Source: JABMRW01 sp964396965 (GTDB lineage: Bacteria; Chloroflexota; Dehalococcoidia; Dehalococcoidales; BS750m-G39). Taken from it: a stretch of 6,639 bases of DNA. The position numbers and the translations under genes are program-made. This document shows, piece by piece, positions 4,945 to 6,639 of this stretch (its first letter is position 1; each line of letters begins with the position of its first letter). Below the pieces are notes generated by a model. It was not told where the DNA came from. It ran no database searches and saw only the letters and a list, made by a program, of their open reading frames with translations. Location of the stretch: assembly GCA_964396965.1 (NCBI GenBank), contig CAYNGD010000041.1, forward strand, positions 1 to 6,639, given 5' to 3'.

Positions 4945-6639
4945 CTATTCTAATGCGCCCTGGGAGGTGTTGCCGTAAATACTTGAAGATTTCTCAAAGC
5001 CGAGCGAGTCAACGGCCCGGAGCTCGACGGTAACATCCTGCCCGCAGGAGGCATCTATATATATCATGTCCTCGTAGTAATTCGAAGATATTCCCTTAAG
5101 GTTGAGGTAAGGCTTCCCGTTCACGGTCAGCGATATACTGGTAATAGGCACCCTGCCGTCGGTGAGGTCACGGGCGTTGAAATTGATGGTGATCAGGCAG
5201 CCCTGGCACTCCTGGTCCACATAGGAGCAGCGGGAATAGCCTTCCAGAAAGATTTGCAGCACGTCATCGGCCTGCGGTGTCGTCACCAGGACGCTGGCCG
5301 AGTCGTGGTCGTTGACGATTACGCCGTAGTCATCGCTGCAGTGGCCGCTGGCGTAAACCTTATTTGCATACTCCCCCAGCTCCCGGGCGATGGCATTATA
5401 TTCAATAGCTATGCTTTCTCCTGGCGCCAGTTTGGCTATCTCCAACAGGTTCCAGCTCAGCGTTAGCCCTTCCTTACCCTGGCTGATGTGGTCAGGCTCT
5501 CCATCGTAGCTCTTATCGCCGACGTAGAGCACCGCCCCCCCGGCGTACTCCAGGCCGTTGGGCACGGTGTCCGTCATCTCAATGTCAACCAGGTCGCAGC
5601 AGTTGCCGCTGTTGGAAATATCCAGCCTGAAGCTGACCGGCTCGTCGGGCCAGACTCCTACCTGGTCTACCCAGTCTTCGCCCTTCTCAGCCCGGACCCG
5701 TTTCTCCACATTTATGCCGGGCTGGCAGGGGCAGCTGCAGACACACCACTGGTTATCACCCCAGGGCTGCTGGCTCCGGCCGGTCTGTTTATTGTTCTGG
5801 GCTACCGCCAGGCTGGCCGCGGCGTTGGCTTCCATAGGGTCAACACCGTCGGGCGGGTCGTTTTGATCGGTGTTGGGGTCTTTCAGGTCTTTGACCAGGC
5901 TGGCGGTATAGACGCCACCGCCGGGATAAAGACCCAGGGCGGGGGTATCCGTTGAACTGCCCACCACCGCCCGGCCCTGCCCGGTCACTCCGGGCAGGTT
6001 AAAGTTGCCGGCGTAGCAGGACTCGATGATGACGCTGACGTGGCAGCAATCGCCCGGTGTCTGGCACTCTTCATCGGGGCAGGGGGGTATTTTGCTCAGC
6101 ATTCTGGTCAGGTCGCTGGGCTTGAGCATCTGGTTGGTCTTGCTCCCCGAGCTATTGTATATCTGGATACCCCCGCCGTCATCCTTCCTGCCGTGGCCGC
6201 AGATATATATCAGGACATTGTCGCCGCACTTGACGCTGGCGGCCAGCTTGTCAAAGGCCTGCTCAATGTTGGCCATGTTGGTCTGGCTGCTGCCGGACTT
6301 GCCGGGGCCGAGGTTGGCTATCGGAGTATAACGCTGGGCGCTGGTGACGGCGGTCATGCTGCTGGCGGCGGACTGGGCGATAGGGGTGCCCTGGGCAATG
6401 TCCTTGGCGCAGTCGCCGCAGCTAATAATAATGGAGTAGTAGTTTATATCGTAGCCGCAGGGGCCCCGGGCTGGCCCGGGCGGCGGTGCCCCCTTGCCGC
6501 CCCCGTTAACTTCGCCGTCGGGCAGCGGCGCTGGCGGTGGGGGCGGGGGAGGTGGTGGGGGCGGGTTATCGGTGAGGAAAACGCAGTAGTCCTCGATTTC
6601 GCCGTAGTCAAACTGGCCGCTGCCGTCCCAGCCGCCGAC
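4945..6639 (-). CDS. Exported multidomain caspase/legumain-like (clan CD) cysteine peptidase, N-terminus outside window
   Basis: The frame is open from the window edge, giving 564 visible residues. The ATG at 6357 is internal: conserved sequence continues upstream of it. Domains, counted from the edge: residues 1-22 end in DYGEIEDY, the signature tail of a GEVED domain; 26-38 are a polyproline linker; about 60-290 are a clan CD peptidase fold. In the latter, YYSIIISCGD is the first strand, His149 lies in LIYICGHG and Cys208 in VIIESCYAGN, the expected His-Cys dyad 59 residues apart. Residues about 308-455 are DUF11-like (PDEPVSFRLDISNSGN, then DTVPNGLEYAGG, then LAPGESIAIEY). About 460-564 look Ig-like, with no sorting motif at the end. 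The protein has 22 cysteines, suggesting disulfides outside the cytoplasm. A signal peptide is expected beyond the window. Substrate unknown; families C13 and C14 cannot be separated by eye. Confidence 0.85.
   Translation of the reverse strand, partial: VGGWDGSGQFDYGEIEDYCVFLTDNPPPPPPPPPPPAPLPDGEVNGGGKGAPPPGPARGPCGYDINYYSIIISCGDCAKDIAQGTPIAQSAASSMTAVTSAQRYTPIANLGPGKSGSSQTNMANIEQAFDKLAASVKCGDNVLIYICGHGRKDDGGGIQIYNSSGSKTNQMLKPSDLTRMLSKIPPCPDEECQTPGDCCHVSVIIESCYAGNFNLPGVTGQGRAVVGSSTDTPALGLYPGGGVYTASLVKDLKDPNTDQNDPPDGVDPMEANAAASLAVAQNNKQTGRSQQPWGDNQWCVCSCPCQPGINVEKRVRAEKGEDWVDQVGVWPDEPVSFRLDISNSGNCCDLVDIEMTDTVPNGLEYAGGAVLYVGDKSYDGEPDHISQGKEGLTLSWNLLEIAKLAPGESIAIEYNAIARELGEYANKVYASGHCSDDYGVIVNDHDSASVLVTTPQADDVLQIFLEGYSRCSYVDQECQGCLITINFNARDLTDGRVPITSISLTVNGKPYLNLKGISSNYYEDMIYIDASCGQDVTVELRAVDSLGFEKSSSIYGNTSQGALE
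6525..6564 (-). repeat. Polyproline linker tract
   Basis: A GC-rich run encodes eleven consecutive prolines followed by AP. It joins the GEVED-like tail to the peptidase domain, a common form of rigid extracellular spacer. Low-complexity DNA of this kind is prone to length change and assembly error. Confidence 0.75.

Noticed and set aside
4945..6357. Taking ATG at 6357 as the start of the peptidase gene
   Set aside because: The frame is open to the window edge, and upstream codons encode the first strand of the peptidase fold (YYSIIISCGD), a proline linker and a GEVED tail. The start would cut the domain and lacks a signal peptide.

Overview
The window is bacterial, GC-rich (by eye) and gene-dense. 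All supported genes lie on the minus strand, so transcription runs from position 6639 towards 1. Rho marks it as bacterial. A transaldolase-rho gene pair next to exported proteins rich in beta-propeller, collagen-like and Ig-like sequence suggests an uncultured anaerobe, possibly Chloroflexota (Dehalococcoidia). That assignment is an inference from gene content, held with low to moderate confidence.

Layout in the direction of transcription. (1) 6639-4945: a large exported-type protein whose N-terminus is outside the window. It has a GEVED-like tail, a polyproline linker, a clan CD (caspase/legumain-like) cysteine peptidase domain, a DUF11-like beta-sandwich and a C-terminal Ig-like region. 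(2) 4933-4274: a small transaldolase of the TalC/FSA type, starting 11 nt after the peptidase gene. (3) 4271-2985: transcription termination factor Rho, starting 2 nt after the transaldolase stop. These three look like one operon, closed by an intrinsic terminator at 2841-2864. (4) 2984-2651: a gene-free stretch with the terminator, a second hairpin, a good sigma-70-type promoter and a long leader. (5) 2650-2072: a predicted lipoprotein with 18 collagen-like Gly-X-Y triplets and a beta-rich C-terminal domain. (6) 2071-1877: a second promoter of the same design (-35, 16 nt, TATAGT), a leader with a very strong Shine-Dalgarno and a possible 25-codon leader ORF, and alternative hairpins. (7) 1876-1: a secreted BNR/sortilin-like repeat protein, open to the window edge, carrying an inserted module like those in phage structural proteins.

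The Rho and transaldolase genes are housekeeping. The three flanking genes all encode envelope or extracellular proteins. The collagen-like and propeller genes share promoter spacing and a near-identical leader motif, which suggests common regulation. The points most worth a second look are the peptidase joined to the transaldolase-rho operon, the twin leaders, and the foreign-looking module in the propeller protein.
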